Assembly (NCBI GenBank): GCA_031268245.1
Contig: JAIRXN010000162.1
Location: forward strand, 1 to 22,109
Reading direction: 5' to 3'
Length of the DNA: 22,109 nt
From: Treponema sp.
Lineage (GTDB): Bacteria > Spirochaetota > Spirochaetia > Treponematales > Breznakiellaceae
Shown here piece after piece: positions 14,226 to 22,109 of this stretch; within the stretch, counting starts at the first letter, position 1, and every line of letters begins with the position of its first letter. The notes beneath the pieces are model-generated. The model was not told where the DNA came from and did no database searches. It was given only the letters and a program-made list of their open reading frames with translations. The translations under genes were made by a program, and so were the position numbers.

Positions 14226-16381
14226 TGAAAAGGTTTTTTGTCTATTTGAGAACACGGCCGCTTGGAATGATTTCACTTGCGGCGCTGTTGCTGCTTTATC
14301 TCTTCATGTTCTTTGCCGAGTTTTTTGCGCCCTATGCTCCGGCTTCTTCCTTTGCCGACAAAACATACCATCCGCCGAATCTGCGATTCTATCAGGGACG
14401 GTTTCAGGCACAGGAATGGCGTGTGAGCAATTCGGTGTCGTGGAAGTATGCGCGGATACGGGCAAATTACGAAAAGGTTCATCTTTTTGGAAAGGGTGAA
14501 CCTTACAAACTGCTGGGGCTTATTCCTATGGAGCGGCATTTCTTCAGCACGGATAAGGGTGCATATCCTGTTTTCCTTATGGGGGCGGATAACCTGGGAC
14601 GGGATGTTTTTTCCAGAATCATTTATGGTTCGCGGATCTCGCTGACGATCGGTTTTGTGGCAACCGCAATCTCTCTTGTTTTCGCGGTTCTCTTCGGCGG
14701 GCTTGCAGGTTACTTCGGCGGATTTGCCGACTGGTCGATCATGCGGGTCTGCGAATTCTTCATGCTGATCCCCGGCCTCTATCTCATTCTCTTTCTCCGT
14801 TCGCTTTTATCCAGTAATATGGATTCAGGCCAAGCCTATATGATGATCACGGTTATTCTGTCACTGGTCGGCTGGCCCGGTTCCGCGAGAACTTTCCGGG
14901 GTATGGTACACGCCATCAAACGGGAAGAGTTTGTCATGAATTCACAGCTTGAAATGATTCCTTCAATGGTGATCATAAGCAGGGACATTATTCCGCAGAT
15001 TGCGAGTCTATTGATTGTAAGTGTCGCACTTTCCATTCCCGGTTTCATCATGACCGAGACAACCCTTTCCTACCTGGGGCTGGGCATTACCGATCCCGCG
15101 GTAAGCTGGGGTTCAATGATCAAACGGGACATTTCTACTTTGAACAATCTGCGGAATTACCCATGGCTTTTGAATCCTGTCTGGTTTCTTCTGGGAGTAA
15201 CTCTTGCCTTCAACTTCCTTGGCGACTGTCTCCGGGATTTTTTTGATCCTTACCACACACGCAGCTTTGGATTGCGGTTCTGGATTCCTGATTTTATTAA
15301 AAGCAAAAAAAGCGGAAACTTGAGTTCTGAAAATGATCTCCCCGAACTTTCTCCGTCCGGAGGGGAAGCTCAGTCTGCATCTTCGGCGGAGGGTTCCGGA
15401 TCGCCTGTATTGCTGGAAGTAAGGGATCTTGCCGTAAGTTTCAGCATACTGCGGGGCAGATCTTCCGCTGCGGTACATGCCGTGCGCGGGCTTTCATTCA
15501 TGTTGAAGCGGGGAGAGATTCTGGGCATCGTAGGTGAATCCGGTTCCGGGAAGAGTGTAAGTACCCAGGCCATACCCGGCCTCCTGCCTGCAAATGCGGA
15601 AATCTCAGGATCAATCTGTTTTGAAAATTTTCCTCTGCTTGGAAAGGATATTGAAACCCTGAGGCAATACAGGGGAAAGAAAATCGGTGTGATCTACCAG
15701 GAGCCGGGGCGCTCCTACGATCCTCTGCAGAATATAGGGAATGTGTTTCTGGAAACGTTCAGGAACAGGGAGCCTGCAATTGAAAGAGAAGCCGCTTTGG
15801 AAAAAGCCGCTGCCCTGCTTGAGGAAGCCGGGCTCAACAACGGCAGGGAGAGACTGGGCAATTTTCCGCATCAGTTTTCCGGCGGACAGCTTCAGCGTAT
15901 CGGCATTGCATTGTCCCTTGCGCAGGGCTGCGAACTCTTAATCGCCGACGAGCCTACCACCGCTCTGGATGTAACCATACAGAAACAGATCGTCACCCTG
16001 CTCAAAACGCTGCGGGAAGAACGAGGCATCTCCATCATCTTTATCAGCCATGACATAGATCTTGTTGCGGAAATTTCAGACCGCATCATGGTGATGTACG
16101 GCGGTCTTGAGATGGAAGCGGGGAGTGCGGAAGAGATACGTTCTTCGCCGCGGCATCCCTATACCCGTTCTCTCCTTGCGGCCTCTCCGTATTTCGGGAG
16201 CCACTATTCAAAGGAGCGCCTGAAAACAATCCCCGGCAAGGTAGCGGATCCGGCAAAACCGGAACCGGGCTGTCCCTTTGCACCCCGCTGCGCCGAAGCC
16301 CGGCCTGAATGCGGCAGGGGGATACCTCAATTGCAGAAGGGCGGCTCCCGCGAAATCCGCTGCATTGGTATGGGGCTTTGA
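14222..16381 (+). CDS. Fused peptide-transport permease and ATPase (DppC-DppD fusion)
   Basis: A 719-residue protein that joins two normally separate subunits. Residues 1 to about 360 are a DppC-type permease: one N-terminal membrane segment, an extended periplasmic region (about 45-118), the GADNLGRDVFSRIIYGSRIS motif start near 121, and further membrane segments to LGDCLRDFFDP (333-343). Residues about 360-395 are a Ser/Gly/Glu-rich linker. Residues about 396-719 are a DppD-type ATPase with Walker A GESGSGKS (438-445), Q-loop IYQEP, signature FSGGQLQR (552-559), Walker B LLIADEPT (572-579), H-loop His610, and the C-terminal oligopeptide-type tail HPYTRSLL with a Cys cluster (C684, C690, C697). 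The reading frame is open throughout, with no sign of a sequencing join. The coupling loop (232-250) lacks the usual EAA...G residues. ATG at 14222 and ATG at 14225 are both possible starts. Confidence 0.93.
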   Translation: MMKRFFVYLRTRPLGMISLAALLLLYLFMFFAEFFAPYAPASSFADKTYHPPNLRFYQGRFQAQEWRVSNSVSWKYARIRANYEKVHLFGKGEPYKLLGLIPMERHFFSTDKGAYPVFLMGADNLGRDVFSRIIYGSRISLTIGFVATAISLVFAVLFGGLAGYFGGFADWSIMRVCEFFMLIPGLYLILFLRSLLSSNMDSGQAYMMITVILSLVGWPGSARTFRGMVHAIKREEFVMNSQLEMIPSMVIISRDIIPQIASLLIVSVALSIPGFIMTETTLSYLGLGITDPAVSWGSMIKRDISTLNNLRNYPWLLNPVWFLLGVTLAFNFLGDCLRDFFDPYHTRSFGLRFWIPDFIKSKKSGNLSSENDLPELSPSGGEAQSASSAEGSGSPVLLEVRDLAVSFSILRGRSSAAVHAVRGLSFMLKRGEILGIVGESGSGKSVSTQAIPGLLPANAEISGSICFENFPLLGKDIETLRQYRGKKIGVIYQEPGRSYDPLQNIGNVFLETFRNREPAIEREAALEKAAALLEEAGLNNGRERLGNFPHQFSGGQLQRIGIALSLAQGCELLIADEPTTALDVTIQKQIVTLLKTLREERGISIIFISHDIDLVAEISDRIMVMYGGLEMEAGSAEEIRSSPRHPYTRSLLAASPYFGSHYSKERLKTIPGKVADPAKPEPGCPFAPRCAEARPECGRGIPQLQKGGSREIRCIGMGL

Positions 16382-16382
16382 T

Positions 16383-17390
16383 ATGCCGGAAGCAAAAAAT
16401 CAACCGGACCTAAAACAAAGTTTCCTGCCGGTACTTACCGTTTCCGGCTTGCAGAAACGCTTCAATCTTGAAGCCGGTTTCTTTGCCCGCTTTGGAACTT
16501 TTGTCTACGCGGTCAATGATATCTCCTTTACAATACACGAAAATGAAAGTTACGGCCTTGTCGGTGAATCGGGCTGCGGCAAAACAAGCACGGCGCGGCT
16601 TCTGGTACGTATGTACGAAGCGGATGCAGGCAGCATCATGTACCGGGACAGTACCGACGTGCTGCGTCTGGAAGGCAGGGAACTCCGCTCTTACCGGGGA
16701 AAGATAAAGTATGTGTTCCAGGATCCCGCCCGTTCCCTGAATCCCAGGAAAAACATCTACGAGATACTCACCGCGGGAAGCCGCTGGTCGCTTTCATGGC
16801 CGGGAAAAAGAGAAGCCCGGGAGGAAGCCGCCGCCATGCTGGAAGAGGTTGGACTTTCAAAAGATGATCTTGAGAGAAGGCCTTCGGAATTTTCAGGCGG
16901 ACAGAGGCAGAGGATTTCCATAGCCCGGGGACTCATGATGAAGCCGGAACTCTTGATATGCGACGAAGTTGTTTCCGCGCTTGATGTTTCGATACAGGGC
17001 CAGATACTCAACCTGCTCCTTGATATACGCCAAAAACATTTACTCTCCTTCTTATTCATCGCCCATGATCTCAGGGCGGCCTGCTACTTCTGCGACCGCA
17101 TCGGCGTCATGTACAGGGGAGAGCTTATGGAAGAAGCGGAAGCGAAAGACCTGTACAAATCCGCCCTGCATCCCTATACAAGGATGCTCTTCTCCTCGGT
17201 TACCGGCAATGAAGTTTCGCAAAACCTTCCTGACAGACGCGCTCATGATGCGGTACTATATTCATCTGCGGCAGGAGCAGGCTGCGCCTTTGCGTCCCGC
17301 TGTCCCATTGCGGAAGAAAAATGCTTCCGTGAACATCCGGGAATAAAAGAAGTTGAAAACGGGCACCGTATCCGATGTTTAATGATCTGA
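16383..17390 (+). CDS. Peptide ABC transporter ATPase, DppF/OppF type
   Basis: A 335-residue ATPase, the second nucleotide-binding subunit for the importer. It has Walker A GESGCGKT (61-68), Q-loop VFQDPARSLNPR (111-122), signature FSGGQRQR (170-177), Walker B LLICDEVVSALDVS (190-203, the DEVVSALD form typical of OppF/DppF), H-loop His229, and the C-terminal LHPYTRMLF plus CAFASRCP...C tail. The start at 16383 is one base after the preceding TGA; upstream in-frame codons fall inside the fusion gene and were rejected. The ribosome site is poor, so translation probably follows from the upstream gene. Together with the ATPase half of the fusion it makes an asymmetric pair. Its last 16 bases overlap the helicase gene. 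Confidence 0.93.
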   Translation: MPEAKNQPDLKQSFLPVLTVSGLQKRFNLEAGFFARFGTFVYAVNDISFTIHENESYGLVGESGCGKTSTARLLVRMYEADAGSIMYRDSTDVLRLEGRELRSYRGKIKYVFQDPARSLNPRKNIYEILTAGSRWSLSWPGKREAREEAAAMLEEVGLSKDDLERRPSEFSGGQRQRISIARGLMMKPELLICDEVVSALDVSIQGQILNLLLDIRQKHLLSFLFIAHDLRAACYFCDRIGVMYRGELMEEAEAKDLYKSALHPYTRMLFSSVTGNEVSQNLPDRRAHDAVLYSSAAGAGCAFASRCPIAEEKCFREHPGIKEVENGHRIRCLMI

Positions 17391-20300
17391 TCGCTGCATG
17401 GTTCAAAGAAACATACGGCAGCCCTACCGCCGTGCAGGCCGAGGCATGGCCGCTCATTGAAGAGGGAGAAAACGTACTTGCGCTGGCTCCTACCGGCAGC
17501 GGTAAAACTCTCACCGCATTCCTGGGCGTCCTCTCCCGCTTCTGTAACGGAGATTACGATCCTGAGGAACTGACGGTCCTCTATGTGTCTCCGCTCAAGG
17601 CATTGAATGAAGACATCAAACGGAATCTTCTTGAACCTCTGGAGGCTCTCCGCAGACGCTTTGCGGATATGGGCATTGAGTTTCCTCCCATACGGGTAGA
17701 AACAAGATCCGGAGACACTCCGCAATCCGAACGCCGCCGCTTTATAAAAAGCCCCTCTTCCATTCTGGCTCTTACCCCGGAGAGTCTTGCAATTCTTCTG
17801 AACAGCGGCAAGGGGAGAATGATCCTATCCACCGTAAAGCTTGTCATCATTGACGAGATTCATGCGGTTCTGGGCAGCAAACGGGGAAGTTTTCTTTCAT
17901 GCCAGATAGACCGGCTCTCCCTCCTGGCAGGCAACTTTCAGCGCATCAGTCTTTCCGCTACGGTAAGACCTCCCCAAGCCGCCGCGGAATTTTCAGGCAG
18001 CGGCAAATACAGGGTGCGCATCGTCTCTCCTCCTGCGGATAAAAAAACAGACTTCCGGGTAGAGTTTCCCGAAACAGGTTTCAATATCAATATGAAGGGT
18101 GAAGAGAAATATGACAACCGTTACAGGGCCGCGGCGGATTACATCCTTGAGCGTCTCGATCTTCAGAAACAAATCTTTAAGCAGGATGAAGGACAGGGCC
18201 GCCATTCGGTTCTGGTATTTACCGATTCGCGAAGACAGGCGGAACGTCTCTGCCTCTTTATAAACCGGGAAGCGGAAAGTTTTTTTGAAGAGAAAAATTT
18301 ACCGGTAAAACAGATTGCCTATACCCACCATGGATCGCTTTCAAAAGAGATCCGCCATGCCGTGGAACAAAGTTTTGCCGCCGGAGAGATCTCCTGCGTT
18401 GTTGCCACCGCATCCCTGGAACTGGGAATTGATATTGGTACCGTGGAAGAAGTGATCCTTGCAGGCACTCCCCGCTCGGTCTCTTCGTGCATGCAGAGGA
18501 TAGGGCGCTCGGGACACGGGGTGGGCAGGGTAAGCCGCGGCAGGCTTATCCCTTTACATACAATGGATCTGCTCAATGCCGCCGCGCTTGAAAGAGCCTT
18601 TAAGGAAATAAATTATATTAAAGAAATAAATATTGAAGAAACCTACCCTCTAAAGAATCCTCTGGATGTACTGTCCCAGCTCATACTGTCTCTCTGCACG
18701 GAACAGGACAGAAATGTTGATGAACTCTTTGAAAGCATAAGAAATTTTTATGTTTTTAACACGCTTAAGCGCAGCAACTATGACAGGGTGATCAAAATGC
18801 TCTCCGGCGGATACAGGATCCGGGATTTCAAGGCGAGACTTTACTTCGACAAAAAAAGCGGAGAGTTACGGGCAGCGCCCGGCACGCTCCAGCTCCTCTA
18901 CCAGTCCGGAGGAGTCATTACCGGCCGCGGGCTTTATTCCCTGCGTCTGGCGGGAGGAGAAGAGGGAAAGCCGGGAACAAAAATCGGCGAACTGGATGAG
19001 GAATTTGTCTGGGAAAGGAGGCTCGGCGACAGCTTCGATTTTGGCGGAAGATCCTGGCGCATAAACTCAATTTCAAGCGAAGCGGTTGAGGTACTGCCCT
19101 GCGAAAAAGTTTCGGGCTTTACTCCCTTCTGGCGGGCCGATGCCATGTTCAGTTCTTCCCTCATTACAAAATACAAACTGCAGCTTCTCGATCATCTTGC
19201 CGCAGGAAATACCCTGCCCGAAGAACCCTACGGAAAACTCTCTCTGCTGCTCGCGGAACAGAGAAATATCCAGGGAGGTCTCGTCGGAAGCGATTCAATT
19301 GCGGTTGAGATTATTGACAATCCCCTGGAACGCAAGGATGCGTTGAGGGCCGTCATTCACAGTTTCAGAGGCGGAAGAATTAACTATCCCCTGTCGCTTG
19401 CCCTGGCGGAGGATCTGGAAGAAAAACTTAAAATGCGGTGTGAAAGCTTCTGCGACGATAACGGCATACTGCTTCTCATCCCCCGGCAGGAAAATAGTCC
19501 GGCAGGAATAGAAACTCTTGTCCGCGACAGTATCATGTCAATGGATCATCTTGAACAGGACTTAATGCGGGGGGAACGGCTTTTTAGAAAGAGGCTTGAG
19601 TCTTCAGGTCTTTTCGGCGCCGCATTCCGGGAGGCCGCGGAACGGAGTCTCGTTCTGCCGCGTTCCGGTTTCGGAAGGCGTACTCCGCTCTGGGTTATGA
19701 GGCAGCGTTCAAAACGTCTTTTTGATGAAGCCTGTGGTATCGAAGATTTCCCCCTTACTGCCGAAGCATGGCGGACTTGTCTGCAGGACAACTTTGACAT
19801 GGAAGGCTTCAGGGATCTTATTACCTCGCTTTGCAGCGGAAACACCGGCGTTTTCTTTTTCACCTCCGAAAGGCCCAGCCCCTTTGCCCGTTCTCTTGCC
19901 TGGCAGGAAACCGCTACACTTATCTATGAGTATGACGACAGGCCGGAACTGCACGGAAATGTAAAGGGACTTTCATCTTCCCTTTCGGACAGGGTAATTG
20001 ATGAGGCTCTGGGAGACGCTTCCCTGAGGCCCATACTTCCTGAAACTGTAGTCAAAGATTTTGTCTCCCGTCTCCGCAGGGAAAGGGAAGGGTGGACGCC
20101 TGAAGACGAAACGTCCCTCGCGGAATGGATCAAGGAAAGGGTTATCATTCCCTGTGATGAATGGGAAAAACTCCGCAGTTTTCTTCCCCGGCAATTAAAG
20201 GAAACTCTGGATAAAGATCCCTCACTGGGAGGAAAGATTGGAAAGGTAAAACGAAATGAAGCAGCCCTTCCCTGTATGATCCACCGGGAACTGCGCGGCG

Positions 20301-21835
20301 AATGGGAAAACGATCCCCTGCCTCTTACGGCGGCGGTTCTGCGTTATGAGGGCCCTCTTTCTCTTTCAAGGATTGCATCCCTGTTCGGCATCGGTTCTGT
20401 CGAAGCGCTGGATACAATCGAGAGCCTTGCGGAAGAAGAGAAGGTCTTTGTTATGAATGTTTCGGTAAAATCAGGGAACGCCATAGAGGAGGATCTTGTC
20501 TGCGACAGGGAGAATCTCGAACTTCTCCTGAGGCTTTCCCGAAAGAAAAACAGGGCGCAGGTCAGGGAAAGTCCTCCTTCCGTACTGGCTCCCCTGTTCG
20601 CCATGCGGCAGGGTATCCTGTCTCAGAATGGAAACGGCTCTGCGGTGGAAAGCCTCTATGGCTATGCCTCTCCGGTGCGGCTCTGGGAGACGGAGTTCCT
20701 TGAATGCAGATCAAATTACCGGCCCGGGATTCTTGAACAGGAGATCAGGGAAGGCCGCCTGATCTGGTACGGCGCGGGGAAAGAGAAGATTGCCTTCTGC
20801 GTTCCCGGAAACTTCGAGCTTTTCTTCGCATACAATTCCGCCCCGGTAACAGGCACAAAGATATTTGAAAACGCAGACGAGTTTTTTCAGAGGCCCCGTG
20901 ATTTTTGGGAAATAAAAGACGCTTCCGGTTTGAGCCTTGATGAATGTGTTGAATTTATCTGGAAAGAAGTCTGGAACGGCAGGCTCAGTTCCGGTACATG
21001 GGAAGCTCTGCGGAAAGGTATCGAACAGGGCTTTCGGGCGGAAAGTTCAGAAGAGATCCCGGCTGTGTCGAAAGGTTTCACCAATCCGGCCTTCGGCCGC
21101 GTGGGAAGAGAGAGACGCATCCCCGCGGCGCTTCGCCGGCGATGGCAGAATGGGTCTCCCCTTCCGGGAACCTGGTTTTCGCTGGACACGGACAGCTTAG
21201 GAGAAGATTCCGATCCGGCCTACGAGGACCGGCTAAACCGGGAGAGGGTACGGGAGCTGTTGAAGCGTTATGGAATTATTGCGCGTCCGCTGCTTGAGTA
21301 TGAATCTCCTCTTCTCTCCTGGAGTAATCTTCTCCCCGCAATCCGCCGCATGGAACTGGCAGGAGAAATAATCGCGGGACGTTTTGTGTCCGGCATTGAG
21401 TCCCTGCAGTTTGCCCTTCCTTCAATCATCAGGGATCTGGATGAGGCGCAAGACGCTTCATTCATGGACATCTATTGGATGAACGCCGCGGATCCTGCAA
21501 GCCCCGCGGGACTCAAAATAAATTTCGACGATCCTGATTACCGCGAAAACCTTCCGTCCCGGCTTCCGGGTTCAAGACTCTGTTTTCGCGGAAACAAAAT
21601 TGCCGCTGTTTCCAAACGGAACGGGAAAGAACTTGAGATTTTTACCGGCCCCGATGATCCTGATATTATCAAAATTCTCGCCTTTATAAAGATACCGCAC
21701 AGCCGCAGCATTCGCCCTGAAAAAAAGATCCTTATAGAAACCATCAACGGGCAAAGTGCGGCCTTGAGCCCATATAAGGCGGCCCTGAAATCAATGAACT
21801 TTTTACAGGACAGGGGAAAACTTATTCTCTGGTAA
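17375..21835 (+). CDS. lhr: Full-length Lhr-type superfamily 2 DNA helicase
   Basis: A 1486-residue ATP-dependent helicase of the Lhr (large helicase-related) family, implicated in DNA repair in other bacteria. The core has motif I APTGSGKT (38-45), Ia VSPLKAL (71-77), Ib TPESL (134-138), II DEIH (160-163), III SAT (194-196), a VFTDSRRQAERL segment (281-292), motif V (342-355) and motif VI QRIGRSGH (374-381). A winged-helix/beta-barrel region follows (IGELDEEFVWER near 537, the Lhr-typical FPLTAEAWRTCL and PSPFARSL). The remaining 550-600 residues are the long C-terminal domain found in E. coli Lhr and absent from Lhr-Core proteins; in relatives it is built of winged helices related to AlkZ and has been linked to uracil-DNA glycosylase activity. 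The ATG lies 16 bases inside the upstream ATPase gene in another frame, with no clear ribosome site, so coupled translation is likely. No nuclease or ligase partner is adjacent. Confidence 0.93.
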   Translation: MFNDLIAAWFKETYGSPTAVQAEAWPLIEEGENVLALAPTGSGKTLTAFLGVLSRFCNGDYDPEELTVLYVSPLKALNEDIKRNLLEPLEALRRRFADMGIEFPPIRVETRSGDTPQSERRRFIKSPSSILALTPESLAILLNSGKGRMILSTVKLVIIDEIHAVLGSKRGSFLSCQIDRLSLLAGNFQRISLSATVRPPQAAAEFSGSGKYRVRIVSPPADKKTDFRVEFPETGFNINMKGEEKYDNRYRAAADYILERLDLQKQIFKQDEGQGRHSVLVFTDSRRQAERLCLFINREAESFFEEKNLPVKQIAYTHHGSLSKEIRHAVEQSFAAGEISCVVATASLELGIDIGTVEEVILAGTPRSVSSCMQRIGRSGHGVGRVSRGRLIPLHTMDLLNAAALERAFKEINYIKEINIEETYPLKNPLDVLSQLILSLCTEQDRNVDELFESIRNFYVFNTLKRSNYDRVIKMLSGGYRIRDFKARLYFDKKSGELRAAPGTLQLLYQSGGVITGRGLYSLRLAGGEEGKPGTKIGELDEEFVWERRLGDSFDFGGRSWRINSISSEAVEVLPCEKVSGFTPFWRADAMFSSSLITKYKLQLLDHLAAGNTLPEEPYGKLSLLLAEQRNIQGGLVGSDSIAVEIIDNPLERKDALRAVIHSFRGGRINYPLSLALAEDLEEKLKMRCESFCDDNGILLLIPRQENSPAGIETLVRDSIMSMDHLEQDLMRGERLFRKRLESSGLFGAAFREAAERSLVLPRSGFGRRTPLWVMRQRSKRLFDEACGIEDFPLTAEAWRTCLQDNFDMEGFRDLITSLCSGNTGVFFFTSERPSPFARSLAWQETATLIYEYDDRPELHGNVKGLSSSLSDRVIDEALGDASLRPILPETVVKDFVSRLRREREGWTPEDETSLAEWIKERVIIPCDEWEKLRSFLPRQLKETLDKDPSLGGKIGKVKRNEAALPCMIHRELRGEWENDPLPLTAAVLRYEGPLSLSRIASLFGIGSVEALDTIESLAEEEKVFVMNVSVKSGNAIEEDLVCDRENLELLLRLSRKKNRAQVRESPPSVLAPLFAMRQGILSQNGNGSAVESLYGYASPVRLWETEFLECRSNYRPGILEQEIREGRLIWYGAGKEKIAFCVPGNFELFFAYNSAPVTGTKIFENADEFFQRPRDFWEIKDASGLSLDECVEFIWKEVWNGRLSSGTWEALRKGIEQGFRAESSEEIPAVSKGFTNPAFGRVGRERRIPAALRRRWQNGSPLPGTWFSLDTDSLGEDSDPAYEDRLNRERVRELLKRYGIIARPLLEYESPLLSWSNLLPAIRRMELAGEIIAGRFVSGIESLQFALPSIIRDLDEAQDASFMDIYWMNAADPASPAGLKINFDDPDYRENLPSRLPGSRLCFRGNKIAAVSKRNGKELEIFTGPDDPDIIKILAFIKIPHSRSIRPEKKILIETINGQSAALSPYKAALKSMNFLQDRGKLILW

Positions 21836-21896
21836 GGCTGTTTTTTTGGCGGATTTGTTCGATAACACCCTAAACCAGCCTGTGATAAGTCAAATA
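21836..21896 (+). other. Gap after the helicase gene with a T-run
   Basis: A run of eight T residues preceded by GGCTG follows the helicase stop. The only upstream dyad (CAGGGGA/TTCTCTG, with two G-T pairs) ends several bases away, so a terminator here is doubtful. AGGCTG (21835-21840) and CAGCCT (21876-21881) are inverted copies 35 bases apart. The boundary between host DNA and the IS element probably lies here or shortly after, but I cannot fix it. Confidence 0.3.
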
Positions 21897-21970
21897 CCGC
21901 CGGTAAAACCGGCGGCGTGTTTTTGTGAACCGCTCAAAGCGGTTTGTTTATGAGCCACCTAAAGGCGGCT
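21897..21970. repeat. Three tandem hairpins, probably the right end of an IS200/IS605 element
   Basis: Three short-loop stems follow one another: 21897-21915 (8 bp, CCGCCGGT/ACCGGCGG, AAA loop), 21928-21944 (7 bp, AACCGCT/AGCGGTT, CAA loop) and 21953-21970 (8 positions, AGCCACCT/AGGCGGCT). The third has one A-C mismatch on the plus strand but a G-U pair if read as minus-strand RNA. They begin 8 bases beyond the TnpA stop codon. IS200/IS605 elements have no terminal inverted repeats; their ends are imperfect hairpins recognised as single strands by TnpA. The first hairpin is followed on the plus strand by GTGTTTTT and may also terminate the helicase operon. Confidence 0.6.
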
Positions 21971-21977
21971 GTTGCGG

Positions 21978-22109
21978 TTAGTTATCCTTGAACATTTCCA
22001 ACTGATCCAGCCGTTTGTCCTCAGTCTCCTGTTCCCGGATATACTTCTTGATGCTTTCTTCATCCCGTCCCACTGTTGACACATAATATCCTTTTGCCCA
22101 GAAATTTTC
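21978..22109 (-). CDS. tnpA: IS200/IS605-family transposase TnpA, C-terminal part (runs off the window)
   Basis: Forty-three codons and a TAA on the minus strand; the N-terminal two-thirds lies beyond the right edge. The visible part has FWAKGYYVSTVG, then a helix with KKYIREQE, and ends in DKRLDQLEMFKDN, a strong match to the end of Y1 transposases. The Tyr in KKYIREQ (23rd visible residue) is probably the nucleophile that cuts and joins single-stranded DNA. The HUH metal motif would be outside the window. No tnpB is visible on this side, as in IS200-type elements, but the other side is unseen. Whether the copy is intact cannot be judged. Confidence 0.85.
   Translation of the reverse strand, partial: ENFWAKGYYVSTVGRDEESIKKYIREQETEDKRLDQLEMFKDN

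Noticed and set aside
14222..16381. Permease-ATPase fusion as a sequencing frameshift artefact
   Set aside because: The frame is continuous through a plausible low-complexity linker, both halves are complete, and no overlapping stop/start remnant is seen at the join.

Overview
The window looks like a spirochaete chromosome, most likely a Treponema and plausibly a termite-gut type. The basis is inference: a moderate GC content, and sugar-binding proteins whose signal peptides end in an Ala-Gly-Gly-Ser-Gln style junction with no lipobox cysteine, a pattern I associate with Treponema. No rRNA or other taxonomic marker is present, so the genus is a guess. I see no tRNA, rRNA, CRISPR array or prophage.

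Region 1 (about 93-11205) is a divergent carbohydrate locus. A control region at about 3700-3946 holds two back-to-back sigma70-type promoters. Leftward, an operon encodes a ribose/xylose-type ABC importer in the order permease, double ATPase, periplasmic binding protein, and ends at a good intrinsic terminator. Rightward, an operon encodes a Gfo/Idh/MocA-type dehydrogenase, a second binding protein, a second double ATPase, a second permease, a ROK-family repressor and a uroporphyrinogen-decarboxylase-like (UROD-fold) protein of unknown reaction. The two transporters are of the same class but their binding proteins are clearly diverged, so two related ligands are likely. The ROK protein is the obvious candidate regulator of both arms. 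No sugar kinase, isomerase or aldolase is present, so the chemistry visible here is limited to one oxidoreductase and the UROD-fold protein.

Region 2 (about 11269-21835) is one tightly packed operon for peptide uptake: an OppA/DppA-type lipoprotein, a DppB-type permease, one polypeptide fusing a DppC-type permease to a DppD-type ATPase, a DppF-type ATPase, and then a full-length Lhr-type DNA helicase. Most junctions overlap by 4 bases; the helicase start overlaps the last transporter gene by 16 bases, so it is probably translated from the same message.

Region 3 (about 21836-22109) is the end of an IS200/IS605-type insertion sequence: the C-terminal 43 codons of TnpA on the minus strand, followed by three tandem hairpins that probably belong to its right end.

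The points most worth a second look are the two-transporter/dehydrogenase/UROD locus with its elaborate control region, the strong hairpins flanking the second binding-protein gene, the permease-ATPase fusion with an atypical coupling loop, the coupling of a DNA-repair helicase to a peptide transporter, and the triple-hairpin end of the IS element. None can be called a new system from sequence alone.
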